From: Liopterus haemorrhoidalis
Taxonomy: Eukaryota; Arthropoda; Insecta; Coleoptera; Dytiscidae
Direction: 5' to 3'
Length of the DNA: 64,000 nucleotides
Assembly (NCBI GenBank): GCA_963971575.1
Contig: OZ020622.1
Coordinates: forward strand, 11,012,279-11,076,278
Part shown: positions 63,546-64,000 of the stretch, one piece after another
How positions within the stretch are numbered: position 1 is the stretch's first letter
Layout of the letters: every line of letters starts with the position of its first letter
The notes under the pieces: model-generated
Databases searched by the model: none
Seen by the model: the letters and a program-made list of their open reading frames with translations, nothing else
What the model was told of the DNA's origin: nothing
Position numbers and translations under genes: made by a program

Positions 63546-64000
63546 TTAAACCTATGGTCTATTTCAAGGTAGAAAAATGTGTGTAAGAAGATATGAGCTG
63601 TTTGTCCTTGCTTCGGATTGATTTAGATCATCATCCCTATTACACTGTTAAAATATTGTTTTTAGTCCAAGTTGACAGATGTTCAGTGTCGTACATTGGA
63701 AATATATATTATTTATATTATTTAACTTTTTTCATATATTTTGTTATTATTTATATATTTAGACTTTTATTTATATTCTTGGCGTAGATTTTATGGAGAA
63801 CATTCTCCATGTAATTTGTTTTTACGCAGTTATATATTTTTTAGGTTATCTGACATATAAATATTTTTTGACACTTGACAATTAAGAGATCAAGAGAGAG
63901 GACTAATGTGAGGCCAAAAGACAGCCCAGCTGATTGTGCCCAAAGAAAAAGTTAGTGATATAATTTTTAGACCTTCATATATACATATATTTTAAATTTT
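63546..64000. other. Stretch without recognised gene
   Basis: AT-rich; nothing recognised to the window end. Confidence 0.4.

Overview
The window is insect-like nuclear DNA: AT-rich, intron-bearing, and packed with arthropod-type transposable elements (mariner/Tc1, pogo/Tigger, hAT, Harbinger, Helitron, LINE, Penelope-like, tRNA-derived SINE). I cannot name the species. Nothing bacterial, viral or organellar is visible.

Host genes are sparse. The best-supported one is a three-exon minus-strand gene (43177 to 39751) for a 123-residue secreted protein of the MBF2 / salivary-secreted-peptide type. It has a signal peptide, consensus splice sites and a TATA/initiator promoter. On the plus strand a convincing last exon with its own poly(A) signal (59158-59367) and one possible internal exon (19452-19549) suggest a second gene whose very long intron would enclose the MBF2-like gene.

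Layout. 1-9 kb: LINE pieces, three internally deleted mariner/Tc1 elements (one with about 215-bp inverted arms, one split by a LINE). 9.2-19.1 kb: a duplicated spacer, a Helentron-like element, a decayed full-length mariner, a three-level nest of MITEs, and a mariner carrying a second Helentron-like element. 19-25 kb: a 280-bp-arm palindrome and a third Helentron-like element split by a Helitron. 25-31 kb: hAT fragments, a hAT with a perfect 8-bp target duplication, and a mariner relic. 31-34.6 kb: a Penelope-like element with GIY-YIG endonuclease and hammerhead-like motifs, then a MITE. 35.3-39.2 kb: a nearly full mariner, a LINE and a Harbinger scrap. 39.7-43.3 kb: the MBF2-like gene. 43.6-57 kb: more Helentron-like, hAT, SINE, pogo, mariner and a TA-flanked family with a small spliced helix-turn-helix gene. 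57.4-58.7 kb: an inverted 275-bp satellite. 59-64 kb: the terminal exon and a Jockey-like LINE split by a fifth Helentron-like element.

The most unusual signal is in the Helentron-like family. Five copies each carry a tRNA-like Pol III unit (A box, B box, nearby T-run) at the same internal position and orientation, but with different tRNA-like sequence in each, while the flanking element body stays alignable. Other points of interest are hammerhead-like cores in Penelope-type ends, nested insertions that give relative ages and empty sites, and several long hairpins that could yield small RNAs.
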